Shown piece after piece: positions 8,359-16,808 of a DNA stretch of 64,000 nt (position 1 is the stretch's first letter; each line of letters starts with the position of its first letter). Location of the stretch: assembly GCF_018129685.1 (NCBI RefSeq), contig NZ_JAFCLG010000009.1:1-64000 (forward strand), written 5' to 3'. The notes beneath the pieces were generated by a model that saw nothing but the letters and a program-made list of their open reading frames with translations, was not told where the DNA came from and did not search any database. The position numbers and the translations under genes are program-made. The DNA comes from Bradyrhizobium manausense (lineage in GTDB: Bacteria > Pseudomonadota > Alphaproteobacteria > Rhizobiales > Xanthobacteraceae).

Positions 8359-9444
8359 GTGGCCCGTATCACTCTTCGCCATCTGCTCGATCACGCGGCA
8401 TCCCACGGCTATGCGGTGCCGGCGTTCAACATCAACAACATGGAGCAGGGGATCGCGATCATGCAGGCTGCGGCCGAGGTCGACGCGCCCGTCATCATCC
8501 AGGCCTCGCGTGGCGCGCGCAGCTATGCTGGCGATCTCATGCTCTCGCACATGATCGACGCGCTGGAGCGAACCTATCCCGACATCCCGCTCTGCATGCA
8601 CCAGGACCACGGCAATGACGAGGCGACCTGCGCCTCCGCCATCGCCCATGGCTTCACTTCCGTGATGATGGACGGCTCGCTCAAGACCGACGCCAAGACG
8701 GCGGCCGACTACGACTACAACGTCGCGATCACCCGGCGCGTCGTCGATCTCGCCCATTGGGTTGGCGCCTCCGTCGAAGGCGAACTCGGCGTGCTCGGCT
8801 CGCTCGAGCACGGCGGCGGAGAGCAGGAGGATGGCCACGGCGTCGAGGGCAAGGTCAGCCACGACCAGCTCCTGACCGATCCCGACCAGGCGGTCGACTT
8901 CGTTCGTGCCACCAAGGTCGACGCGCTCGCGATCGCGATGGGTACCTCGCACGGCGCCTACAAGTTCAGCCGCAAGCCTGATGGCGACATCCTGGCGATG
9001 CGCGTGGTCGAGGAGATCCACAAACGGCTGCCGAACACGCATCTGGTGATGCACGGCTCTTCGTCGGTGCCCCAGCCGCTGCAGGACATGTTCAACCAGT
9101 TCGGCGGCGAGATGCCGCAGACCTGGGGCGTGCCGGTGGAGGAGATCGTCCGCGGCATCAAGAGCGGCGTGCGCAAGGTCAATATCGATACGGATTGCCG
9201 CCTGGCGATGACCGCGGCGTTCCGGAAAGTGGCCGCGCAAAGCCGCAATGAGTTCGATCCGCGCAAGTTCCTGAAGCCGGCGATGGATGCGATGCGCGAG
9301 CTCTGCCGCGACCGTTTCGAGCAATTCGGCACTGCGGGGCATGCCAGCAGGATCAAGGTCGTTCCCTTGAGCGAGATGGCACGGCGCTACCGAACCGGCG
9401 AGCTCGACCCGCGTGTCGATGCCCGCGAGCCGGTCGCGGCCTAA
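8359..9444 (+). CDS. cbbA: fructose-bisphosphate aldolase, class II, Calvin-cycle subtype
   Basis: A 361-residue zinc-dependent aldolase joining DHAP with glyceraldehyde-3-phosphate or erythrose-4-phosphate. Visible elements are the substrate/zinc segment CMHQDHGNDEATC near residue 80, GVLGSLEHGGG with its ligand histidine/glutamate region near 150, and HGSSSVPQP near 232. The start is a GTG (8359) preceded by a strong AGGAGG at 8346-8351. It lies between cbbT (14 bases) and cbbL (33 bases). Confidence 0.96.
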   Translation: MARITLRHLLDHAASHGYAVPAFNINNMEQGIAIMQAAAEVDAPVIIQASRGARSYAGDLMLSHMIDALERTYPDIPLCMHQDHGNDEATCASAIAHGFTSVMMDGSLKTDAKTAADYDYNVAITRRVVDLAHWVGASVEGELGVLGSLEHGGGEQEDGHGVEGKVSHDQLLTDPDQAVDFVRATKVDALAIAMGTSHGAYKFSRKPDGDILAMRVVEEIHKRLPNTHLVMHGSSSVPQPLQDMFNQFGGEMPQTWGVPVEEIVRGIKSGVRKVNIDTDCRLAMTAAFRKVAAQSRNEFDPRKFLKPAMDAMRELCRDRFEQFGTAGHASRIKVVPLSEMARRYRTGELDPRVDAREPVAA

Positions 9445-9477
9445 TCATTCAGAGAGAGAGAAGAGCGGGAGAGAGCC

Positions 9478-10938
9478 ATGAATGCACACGCAGGAACCGT
9501 CCGCGGCAAGGAGCGCTATCGATCGGGCACGATGGAATACGCGCGCATGGGCTATTGGGAGCCCGATTATGTGCCGAAGGACACTGACGTCATCGCGCTG
9601 TTCCGCGTCACGCCGCAAGAGGGAGTCGATCCGATCGAGGCGTCCGCGGCCGTGGCCGGCGAATCCTCCACCGCGACCTGGACGGTGGTGTGGACCGACC
9701 GCCTGACCGCTGCCGAAAAGTACCGCGCCAAGTGCTATCGTGTCGATCCGGTGCCGGGCACGCCTGGCTCGTACTTCGCTTACATCGCCTACGACCTCGA
9801 CCTGTTCGAGCCGGGCTCGATCGCAAACCTCTCGGCGTCGATCATCGGTAACGTGTTTGGCTTCAAGCCGCTCAAGGCACTGCGCCTGGAGGACATGCGC
9901 TTCCCCGTCGCCTATGTGAAGACGTTCCAGGGTCCGGCGACCGGCATCGTCGTCGAGCGCGAACGGCTCGACAAGTTCGGCCGGCCGCTATTGGGGGCGA
10001 CGGTGAAACCGAAGCTCGGCCTTTCGGGCCGCAATTACGGCCGTGTCGTCTACGAGGCGCTGAAGGGGGGGCTCGACTTCACCAAGGACGACGAGAACAT
10101 CAATTCGCAGCCCTTCATGCATTGGCGCGACCGCTTCCTCTATTGCATGGAGGCGGTGAACCGGGCGCAGGCCGCCTCCGGTGAGGTGAAGGGCACCTAC
10201 CTGAACGTCACCGCAGGAACGATGGAGGACATGTACGAGCGCGCGGAGTTCGCGAAAGAACTCGGCTCTGTCATCATCATGATCGACCTCGTGATCGGCT
10301 ACACGGCAATCCAGTCCATGGCGAAATGGGCGCGCCGCAACGACATGATCCTGCATCTGCATCGCGCGGGTCACTCGACCTATACGCGGCAGAAGAGCCA
10401 TGGCGTGTCGTTCCGCGTCATCGCCAAATGGATGCGGCTTGCCGGCGTCGATCACATCCATGCCGGCACGGTGGTCGGCAAGCTGGAAGGCGATCCCAAC
10501 ACGACGCGAGGCTACTACGACATCTGCCGCGACGATTTCAATCCGGTGAAACTCGAGCACGGCGTGTTCTTCGACCAGCCCTGGGCGAGCCTCAACAAGA
10601 TGATGCCCGTCGCGTCCGGCGGCATTCATGCGGGCCAGATGCATCAGTTGCTCGATCTCCTCGGCGAGGACGTCGTGCTGCAGTTCGGCGGCGGCACGAT
10701 CGGTCATCCCATGGGGATCGCGGCTGGTGCCATTGCCAACCGTGTCGCGCTCGAAGCCATGATCCTCGCCCGCAACGAAGGGCGCGACTACGTCCATGAG
10801 GGACCAGAAATCCTGGCCAGGGCAGCCGAGACCTGCACGCCGCTGAAATCGGCGCTAGAGGTCTGGAAGGACGTGAGTTTCAACTATCAATCCACCGATA
10901 CGCCGGACTTCGTGCCGACGGCGCTGGAAACCGTTTGA
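9478..10938 (+). CDS. cbbL: Rubisco large subunit, form IC (red type)
   Basis: A 486-residue catalytic subunit that carboxylates RuBP. The carbamylated active-site lysine lies in GGLDFTKDDENINSQPF (Lys203 by count from the ATG). The substrate-closing loop HAGTVVGKLEGDP (loop 6) and the GRDYVHEG region near the C-terminus are also intact. The long N-terminus and sequence style match red-type form IC enzymes of Bradyrhizobium/Xanthobacter, consistent with the linked cbbX. AGAGAGAGAAGAGCGGGAGAG precedes the ATG as a purine-rich leader. cbbS starts 11 bases after the stop. Confidence 0.98.
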   Translation: MNAHAGTVRGKERYRSGTMEYARMGYWEPDYVPKDTDVIALFRVTPQEGVDPIEASAAVAGESSTATWTVVWTDRLTAAEKYRAKCYRVDPVPGTPGSYFAYIAYDLDLFEPGSIANLSASIIGNVFGFKPLKALRLEDMRFPVAYVKTFQGPATGIVVERERLDKFGRPLLGATVKPKLGLSGRNYGRVVYEALKGGLDFTKDDENINSQPFMHWRDRFLYCMEAVNRAQAASGEVKGTYLNVTAGTMEDMYERAEFAKELGSVIIMIDLVIGYTAIQSMAKWARRNDMILHLHRAGHSTYTRQKSHGVSFRVIAKWMRLAGVDHIHAGTVVGKLEGDPNTTRGYYDICRDDFNPVKLEHGVFFDQPWASLNKMMPVASGGIHAGQMHQLLDLLGEDVVLQFGGGTIGHPMGIAAGAIANRVALEAMILARNEGRDYVHEGPEILARAAETCTPLKSALEVWKDVSFNYQSTDTPDFVPTALETV

Positions 10939-10949
10939 GGAGTTTGACA

Positions 10950-11357
10950 ATGAAATTGACCCAGGGCTGCTTCTCGTTCCTGCCTGATCTGACCGACGAT
11001 CAGATCACCAAGCAGGTGCAATATTGCCTCGCCAATGGCTGGGCGGTGAACATCGAGTTCACCGACGATCCGCATCCCCGCAACACCTATTGGGAGATGT
11101 GGGGCCTGCCGATGTTCGATCTCCAGGACGCCGCGGGCGTGATGATGGAGCTAGCTGAATGCCGCAGAGTCTACGGCGACCGTTACATTCGGGTCAGCGG
11201 CTTCGACTCCAACCACGGTTGGGAATCGGTGCGCATCTCGTTCATCGTCAACCGACCGAAGCAGGAGGCCGAGTTCGAGCTGGTGCGGCAGGAAGTCGGT
11301 GGCCGCGCGATCCGCTATACCACGGTGCGCAAGCCGGCCGTGCACGCATCGACCTGA
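10950..11357 (+). CDS. cbbS: Rubisco small subunit, form IC
   Basis: A 135-residue small subunit, starting MKLTQGCFSFLPDLTDDQI, the usual red-type N-terminus. The conserved core includes EFTDDPHPRNTYWEMWGLPMF. The extended C-terminus (about residues 110-135, GGRAIRYTTVR) corresponds to the beta-hairpin that red-type small subunits insert into the central pore of the L8S8 complex. The start is ATG 10950, 11 bases after cbbL, with GAGGAG overlapping the cbbL stop. It assembles with CbbL in the cytoplasm. Confidence 0.97.
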   Translation: MKLTQGCFSFLPDLTDDQITKQVQYCLANGWAVNIEFTDDPHPRNTYWEMWGLPMFDLQDAAGVMMELAECRRVYGDRYIRVSGFDSNHGWESVRISFIVNRPKQEAEFELVRQEVGGRAIRYTTVRKPAVHAST

Positions 11358-11454
11358 TTATCCTCTCCGCGCGGAGCCGCCCTGCTCCGTTTCCTTGGCG
11401 GACCACTGCTTCGCCGCCGCCCCCCGCGGCGAAGCTTCTTTCTTCGAGGTGCCG

Positions 11455-12387
11455 ATGCTCGATATGCCCAACGCAACGACCACCGAGCTGACTGAGACCA
11501 GCTTCGATCTCCGCAAGGAAGCCGAAGCGGCCGGGATCACCGACACGCTGCAACAACTCGAGCGGGAGCTCATCGGGCTGAAGCCGGTCAAGGGCCGTGT
11601 GCGCCAGATCGCATCATTGCTGCTGATCGAGCGCATCCGCCAACGTGCCGGCCTCGCATCGGCACCGCCGACACTGCACATGTCGTTCACCGGCAATCCC
11701 GGCACCGGCAAGACCACGGTGGCGCTGCGCATGGCCAAGATCCTGCACGGGCTCGGCTTCGTCCGGCGAGGGCAGGTGATCTCGGTGACGCGCGATGATC
11801 TCGTCGGGCAATATATCGGCCACACCGCGCCGAAGACCAAGGAGATCCTGAAGAAGGCGATGGGCGGCGTGCTGTTCATCGATGAAGCCTATTACCTGCA
11901 CCGTCCGGACAATGAGCGCGACTACGGGCAGGAGGCGATCGAGATCCTGCTCCAGGTGATGGAAAACCAGCGCGAGGACCTCGTGGTGATCCTGGCAGGC
12001 TATGGCGAGCGCATGACGAAGTTTTTCGGCTCGAATCCCGGCTTCCGCTCGCGCATTGCCCATCACATTGAATTTCCTGACTATGGCGAAGCCGAGCTGC
12101 TGGTCATCGCCGAGCTGATGCTGAGGGAACGCGGTTATCGCTTCTCGGCAGCGGCGCGCGAGGCCTTCGAGAAGTACATTGCGTTGCGCCGGACCCAGCC
12201 GTTCTTCTCCAATGCTCGCTCGATCCGCAACGCCGTCGATCGCATTCGCCTGCGGCAGGCCGACCGCCTGGTGTCCGACCTCGATCGCATGCTCGATGTC
12301 GCCGATCTCGAAACCATCGATCCGGCGGACGTGCTCGCGAGCCGTGTCTTCACTGGTGGAGCTGACGCGCCGAGCGCAAAGCCATGA
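11455..12387 (+). CDS. cbbX: CbbX, AAA+ red-type Rubisco activase
   Basis: A 310-residue AAA+ protein. Walker A GNPGTGKTT is at about residues 80-88, Walker B VLFIDEAYYL near 140, and the arginine-finger/sensor region FRSRIAHHIEFPDYGE near 195. In the red-type system CbbX forms a hexamer stimulated by RuBP. It pulls on the CbbL C-terminus to free inhibited active sites. The start is placed at ATG 11455 (GAGGT upstream), giving the normal length. The 97-base gap from cbbS is the largest inside the operon. The stop overlaps the next start by ATGA. Confidence 0.96.
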   Translation: MLDMPNATTTELTETSFDLRKEAEAAGITDTLQQLERELIGLKPVKGRVRQIASLLLIERIRQRAGLASAPPTLHMSFTGNPGTGKTTVALRMAKILHGLGFVRRGQVISVTRDDLVGQYIGHTAPKTKEILKKAMGGVLFIDEAYYLHRPDNERDYGQEAIEILLQVMENQREDLVVILAGYGERMTKFFGSNPGFRSRIAHHIEFPDYGEAELLVIAELMLRERGYRFSAAAREAFEKYIALRRTQPFFSNARSIRNAVDRIRLRQADRLVSDLDRMLDVADLETIDPADVLASRVFTGGADAPSAKP

Positions 12388-13121
12388 CCAGAGAGATCAT
12401 CATTGCTCCCTCGATTTTGGCGGCGGATTTCGCGCGCCTCGGCAACGAGATCGCCGCGATCGATGCGGCCGGCGCCGACTGGATCCACTGCGACGTCATG
12501 GATGGCCACTTCGTGCCGAACATCAGCTTTGGTGCCGATGTCATCAAGGCGATCCGGCCAGTGACGAAGAAGGTCTTTGACGTGCATCTGATGATCGCCC
12601 CGACCGATCCCTATCTCGAAGCGTTCGCCAAGGCGGGTGCGGATGTGATCACCGTGCATGCCGAAGCGGGCCCGCATCTGGACCGTTCGCTCCAGGCGAT
12701 CCGCGGGCTCGGCAAGAAGGCTGGCATCAGCCTGTGCCCGTCGACATCGGAAGGCGCGATTGAGTATGTGCTCGATCGTCTGGACTTGGTGCTGGTGATG
12801 ACAGTCAATCCGGGTTTCGGCGGCCAGTCCTTCCTCGGCTCCCAGCTCGAGAAGATCGCACGCATTCGAAGCATGATCGGCGAACGGGAGATCCGGCTCC
12901 AGGTTGATGGCGGTGTCACGCGCGACAATGCCGCCGCGGTTGCCGCCGCTGGCGCGGATACGCTTGTGGCCGGTTCCGCGGTATTCCGCGGCGGCAGCGC
13001 CAACTATGCCGGCAACATCGCGGCCATTCGGATCGCGGCGGAGGCTGGTCGGGTTCCAAAACTGCAACAACTTGGTTCCGCGCAGCCAATGCTGGCGAGC
13101 GAGGGTGCGCGCATCCGGTAG
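12384..13121 (+). CDS. cbbE: ribulose-phosphate 3-epimerase
   Basis: A 245-residue TIM-barrel enzyme interconverting xylulose-5-phosphate and ribulose-5-phosphate, closing RuBP regeneration. Motifs visible are APSILAADFARL at the N-terminus, HCDVMDGHFVPNISFG (metal ligands), VHLMI, MTVNPGFGGQ and the phosphate-binding LQVDGGV near the C-terminus. The ATG overlaps the cbbX stop (ATGA), implying translational coupling and membership of the cbb operon, of which it is the last clear gene. The C-terminus is about 20 residues longer than most Rpe proteins, with no recognisable motif. Confidence 0.95.
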   Translation: MTREIIIAPSILAADFARLGNEIAAIDAAGADWIHCDVMDGHFVPNISFGADVIKAIRPVTKKVFDVHLMIAPTDPYLEAFAKAGADVITVHAEAGPHLDRSLQAIRGLGKKAGISLCPSTSEGAIEYVLDRLDLVLVMTVNPGFGGQSFLGSQLEKIARIRSMIGEREIRLQVDGGVTRDNAAAVAAAGADTLVAGSAVFRGGSANYAGNIAAIRIAAEAGRVPKLQQLGSAQPMLASEGARIR

Positions 13122-13302
13122 ACTAGGGTGGCGGCATGCGTGCGCGCGTGACGATTCTCCGGTGTCCTACGGGGAATCGGCCGTGAATCCGCGGCGCGTT
13201 TCATGACGGGGTAACCAATAGCGGCGAAGGCGGGTGTCCGATTAACGGCGAGGCAATGCGCCGCACCACAATCTGTGGTTCAAGGACCGCAGAGAGCGTG
13301 GG

Positions 13303-14454
13303 ATGCAGATTCAATATCGCCACTGGAATGCTGCCCACGGCTGGCGCGGAGCGAATGCCCTGCGCGAGCCGCCTCAGCTCGTCCTTTGTTTCGGCAGCCG
13401 TGAGGGATTGGCGGGCGGGGAGCGCTATCGCGAACTGCGCACCTTCTATCCGGACAGCCACATCGTGGGTTGCAGCACCGGCGGACAGGTCCATGGCGAC
13501 GACGTCGCCGACGACGTCATCGTCGCCGTCGCCCTGCGTTTTGCCCGGACGCAGGTGCGGGTCGTGAAAGAGGCGATCGAATCCCGCGAGGCGTCGCGAG
13601 TTTGCGGTATGCGTTTCGCCCGCCGGCTGGCTGCGCCCGATCTCGCCGGCGTCTTCGTCCTCTCCGAAGGATTGAACGTGAACGGCAACGAACTGATCGC
13701 GGGCATCACCGAGGTCTTGGGGCCCGGTCTGCCGGTAACCGGCGGACTGGCCGGCGATGGCGCCAGGTTCGAGCAGACCCTGGTCGGCGCCGACGGCGAG
13801 CCACAGCCGCACTGCATCGCCGCGATCGGCTTCTATGGCGCGTCCCTCCGCTTCACGCACGGTTGTGCCGGGGGCTGGGATGTGTTCGGCCCGCGGCGCA
13901 AGGTGACGAAATCGGACGGCCGGGTTGTCGTGGAACTCGATGGCGAGCCGCCGCTCGATCTCTACACCCGTTATCTCGGCGAAGAGGAAGCCGCGGCGAT
14001 GCCGGGCTCGGGCATCGCCTTTCCCCTGCGCATTCACGACGAAGCCGCGCCGGAGCGCCAGATCGTGCGCTCGGTGTTCGCGGTGGATCGCAATGCCCGT
14101 ACGCTGACTTATGCGGCCGATATTCCGGAGGGATGCACCGCGCAGCTGATGCGCGCCAATTTCGACAGTCTTGCCGCCGGCGCGGGCGAGGCGGGGCGGC
14201 AGGCGCGCAACGCGCTTGCAGGCGAGATCGCGGGCGACAAGCTCGCGATCCTGGTGAGCTGCACAGGCCGCCGCAAGGTGATGGGGCAGCGCACGCAGGA
14301 TGAGCTCGATGCGGTCGCCGCCGAGCTTGGCGACGACGTCACCCGCATCGGCTTCTACTCCTATGGCGAGATTGCTCCACCCGCGGCGACCGGTCGTTGC
14401 GAGCTGCACAACCAGACGATGACGATCACGATGATCGCGGAGGTGGCCGCGTGA
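13303..14454 (+). CDS. FIST N/C domain sensory protein
   Basis: A 383-residue protein with the FIST_N domain (about residues 30-230, including GCSTGGQVHGDDVADD and PVTGGLAGDGA) and the FIST_C domain (about 240-370, ending in TGRCELHNQTMT). FIST domains are ligand-sensing modules, proposed to bind small molecules such as amino acids, usually encoded beside or fused to signalling outputs. No signal peptide or TM segment is visible, so it is cytoplasmic. The next gene starts at its stop codon and encodes a PAS-GGDEF-EAL protein. This supports a shared pathway in which the FIST protein controls c-di-GMP turnover. Confidence 0.9.
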   Translation: MQIQYRHWNAAHGWRGANALREPPQLVLCFGSREGLAGGERYRELRTFYPDSHIVGCSTGGQVHGDDVADDVIVAVALRFARTQVRVVKEAIESREASRVCGMRFARRLAAPDLAGVFVLSEGLNVNGNELIAGITEVLGPGLPVTGGLAGDGARFEQTLVGADGEPQPHCIAAIGFYGASLRFTHGCAGGWDVFGPRRKVTKSDGRVVVELDGEPPLDLYTRYLGEEEAAAMPGSGIAFPLRIHDEAAPERQIVRSVFAVDRNARTLTYAADIPEGCTAQLMRANFDSLAAGAGEAGRQARNALAGEIAGDKLAILVSCTGRRKVMGQRTQDELDAVAAELGDDVTRIGFYSYGEIAPPAATGRCELHNQTMTITMIAEVAA

Positions 14455-16328
14455 CCATGCATCGCCTGCTGGCAAGGCAGATCAGGCAGTCGACGGACGA
14501 GGCCGGACAGGTCGATATGACCAGGCTGGGCGAGCTCGTCAGCGCCGCCTATGAGGAGAGCGATCGCGATCGTCGCCGGACAGACCGTGCCATCAAGCTG
14601 ATGATCGAGGAGCTCGAGCAGACGCACAAACGTGCCGAGCAGGACTTGTCGCAGGCGCGCGAATTTCTCGACAGCATCATCGAGAACATCCCGATCGCGG
14701 TGTTTGCCAAGGATGCCCGGGATTCGCGCTATATCCTGCTCAACCGCGCCGGCGAAGAATATTACGGCATGCCCCGCGAGGAGATGCTGGGCAGGACTCC
14801 GGAGCAGATCTTTCCCGCCGATCTCGCCCGCGTCGTCAGCGAGCAGGATCGCCGCGTGGTCGAGAGCGGTACGCCGTTGTTCCTGGAGGGGCATCGGCTT
14901 GAGGTAGGCGTCCATGGTCACGATCGCGTCGTCAATTCCCGCAAGCTGCTGGTCCGCGACGGGAATGGCGCCCCGCAATACCTGGTCGGGGTGATCGAGG
15001 ACGTCACCGAGCGGATCACCAACCAGGCGCGCATCAGCCATCTTGCCCATCATGATGCGTTGACCGACCTGCCGAACCGCAGTGCTTTCAACGCGGCGCT
15101 CGCCGGGCGGCTGGAGCGCGCGCAGGAGGCGTCGACCAGCTTTGCCGTGCTGAGCCTCGATCTCGACCGCTTCAAGGATGTCAACGACGTGTTCGGTCAT
15201 CCCGTCGGCGACATGATGATGCGGGCAGCCGCCGAGCGTCTTGTCGCGGACGCCGATGGTGCTTTCGTTGCCCGTATCGGCGGCGACGAGTTCATGATCT
15301 TGATGCCTGACGACGTCAGGCGCGAAGACGTCCTCTCGCTTGCCGAGCGGCTGGTCGAGGCGATCGGTAACGAGCTGGAGGTCGAGGAATTCTTCTCCCA
15401 TGTCGGCCTCAGCGTCGGCATCGCGGTCTATCCGCACGACGGCGAGGATGCGGCGACGTTGCTGGCCAATGCCGATTCCGCACTCTATCGCGCCAAGCGC
15501 GAAGGCCGGGGCAGGGTCTGTTTCTTCGAGACCGAGATGGACCGGGAGCTGCGCGACCGCAGGCTGTTGCAGCACGATCTGCGCCAGGCCGTGGAGCAGA
15601 ACCAGCTCCTGGTCTACTTCCAGCCGCAGGCGCGGATCGATGGCGAAATCATCGGCTTCGAGGCGCTGGTGCGCTGGGACCATCCGACGCGCGGCTTCGT
15701 GCCGCCCGACCAGTTCATTCCGCTCGCCGAAGAGAACGGACTGATCATCCAGATCGGCGAATGGGTGCTGCGCGAGGCGTGCCGCGAGGCCGCGTCCTGG
15801 CCGCGGCCGTTGCAGGTCGCGGTCAATCTGTCGCCGGTCCAGTTCCAGGCTGGCGATCTCGAACGGTCTATCCACCAGATCCTGCTGGAGACCGGGCTTG
15901 CGCCGACGCGGCTCGAGGTCGAAATCACCGAGGGCGTGCTGATCGGCGACTTCACCCGTGCGCTGAATCTGCTGCGGCGGCTCAAGGCGCTCGGTATCCG
16001 CATCGCGATGGACGATTTCGGCACTGGGTACTCATCGCTGTCCTATCTGCAGTCGTTCCCGTTCGACAAGATCAAGATCGACCGCAGCTTCATCCTGGAT
16101 CTCGAGGCAACGCCGCAATCGGCCGAGATCGTCCGCGCGGTGCTCAGCCTTGCACACGCCCTGCACATCCCGGTCGTTGCGGAAGGGGTGGAGACGGAGG
16201 CGCAGCGCGCCTTCCTGGAACACGAGGCATGCGAGGAGATGCAGGGTTATCTCATCGGCCAGCCGGAACCGATCGAACATTATTTCGATTTGATCGGCAT
16301 CAAGGTCGACTGCCGCCGCTACGCTTAG
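14451..16328 (+). CDS. PAS-GGDEF-EAL c-di-GMP signalling protein
   Basis: About 625 residues with a short N-terminal helix/coiled coil (1-75). A PAS sensor follows (about 78-195). The GGDEF diguanylate cyclase domain (about 205-365) has an intact ARIGGDEFMIL active site. The EAL phosphodiesterase domain (about 385-620) has FEALVRW, EITEG, DDFGTGYSSL and EGVETE all intact. Both domains could therefore be active, and the net activity cannot be read. GTG 14451, with GGAGG 8 bases upstream, overlaps the FIST stop (GTGA); ATG 14457 is the alternative start. No TM segments. Coupling to the FIST gene suggests FIST input. Confidence 0.92.
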   Translation: MTMHRLLARQIRQSTDEAGQVDMTRLGELVSAAYEESDRDRRRTDRAIKLMIEELEQTHKRAEQDLSQAREFLDSIIENIPIAVFAKDARDSRYILLNRAGEEYYGMPREEMLGRTPEQIFPADLARVVSEQDRRVVESGTPLFLEGHRLEVGVHGHDRVVNSRKLLVRDGNGAPQYLVGVIEDVTERITNQARISHLAHHDALTDLPNRSAFNAALAGRLERAQEASTSFAVLSLDLDRFKDVNDVFGHPVGDMMMRAAAERLVADADGAFVARIGGDEFMILMPDDVRREDVLSLAERLVEAIGNELEVEEFFSHVGLSVGIAVYPHDGEDAATLLANADSALYRAKREGRGRVCFFETEMDRELRDRRLLQHDLRQAVEQNQLLVYFQPQARIDGEIIGFEALVRWDHPTRGFVPPDQFIPLAEENGLIIQIGEWVLREACREAASWPRPLQVAVNLSPVQFQAGDLERSIHQILLETGLAPTRLEVEITEGVLIGDFTRALNLLRRLKALGIRIAMDDFGTGYSSLSYLQSFPFDKIKIDRSFILDLEATPQSAEIVRAVLSLAHALHIPVVAEGVETEAQRAFLEHEACEEMQGYLIGQPEPIEHYFDLIGIKVDCRRYA

Positions 16329-16504
16329 ACATACTGCGAGTTCCACGCTTGGCTCGTCCGGTAGGAACGAAAATGCGTCTGCGCATTTCCTGAAAGTTAA
16401 CCGATGTTAAGCCGTCCAGGCGCGCAGAAAATGTTTTGCACAACCGCCATCGGCCTGACGCAAATCAGGGCAATAAGCCCACTGTGAATGCGAGGGAGGG
16501 TCTC

Positions 16505-16717
16505 ATGGAGAATGTACGTCGCTACCGCGCGCTGGCATCCCTCTGTCGCCAGCAGGCCGCCTATCGGCCGCTGCAAAACTGGCAGCTGCTCGGTCAGGCC
16601 GAGCATTTCGAACATCTCGCCGAGATCGCGCTGAAAGCGCATTTCGATGCGTGCAATGCGCAACGCGAAGAGGATGCCGTCGCGGCCGCAGCATGGGAGC
16701 GACCCGCCGCGGCGTGA
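16505..16717 (+). CDS. small conserved protein, paralogue of the 2.8-kb gene
   Basis: A 70-residue hydrophilic protein beginning MENVRRYRALASLCRQQAAY and ending in an Ala-rich tail. Its first 40 residues align closely with the 65-residue protein at 2791-2988. The ATG follows GAGGGAGGG. No export signal or TM helix is visible. The function is unknown. The conserved R/Y/Q-rich helix and the presence of several copies in the window suggest a lineage-specific family. It lies between the c-di-GMP gene and the protease. Confidence 0.7.
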   Translation: MENVRRYRALASLCRQQAAYRPLQNWQLLGQAEHFEHLAEIALKAHFDACNAQREEDAVAAAAWERPAAA

Positions 16718-16808
16718 GCGGTGCGTTGTTCGAAGGACTGCCTACGTCCGCCAGCCGCAGTTTCTTTGCCAAGAATTAATCGCGCGGACGGGACGTCGTA
16801 AGGTGACG

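Noticed and set aside
16363..16390. GGAAC at 16363 as an EcfG promoter for the 16505 gene
   Set aside because: The -10 at the right spacing reads ATTT, so it does not match.
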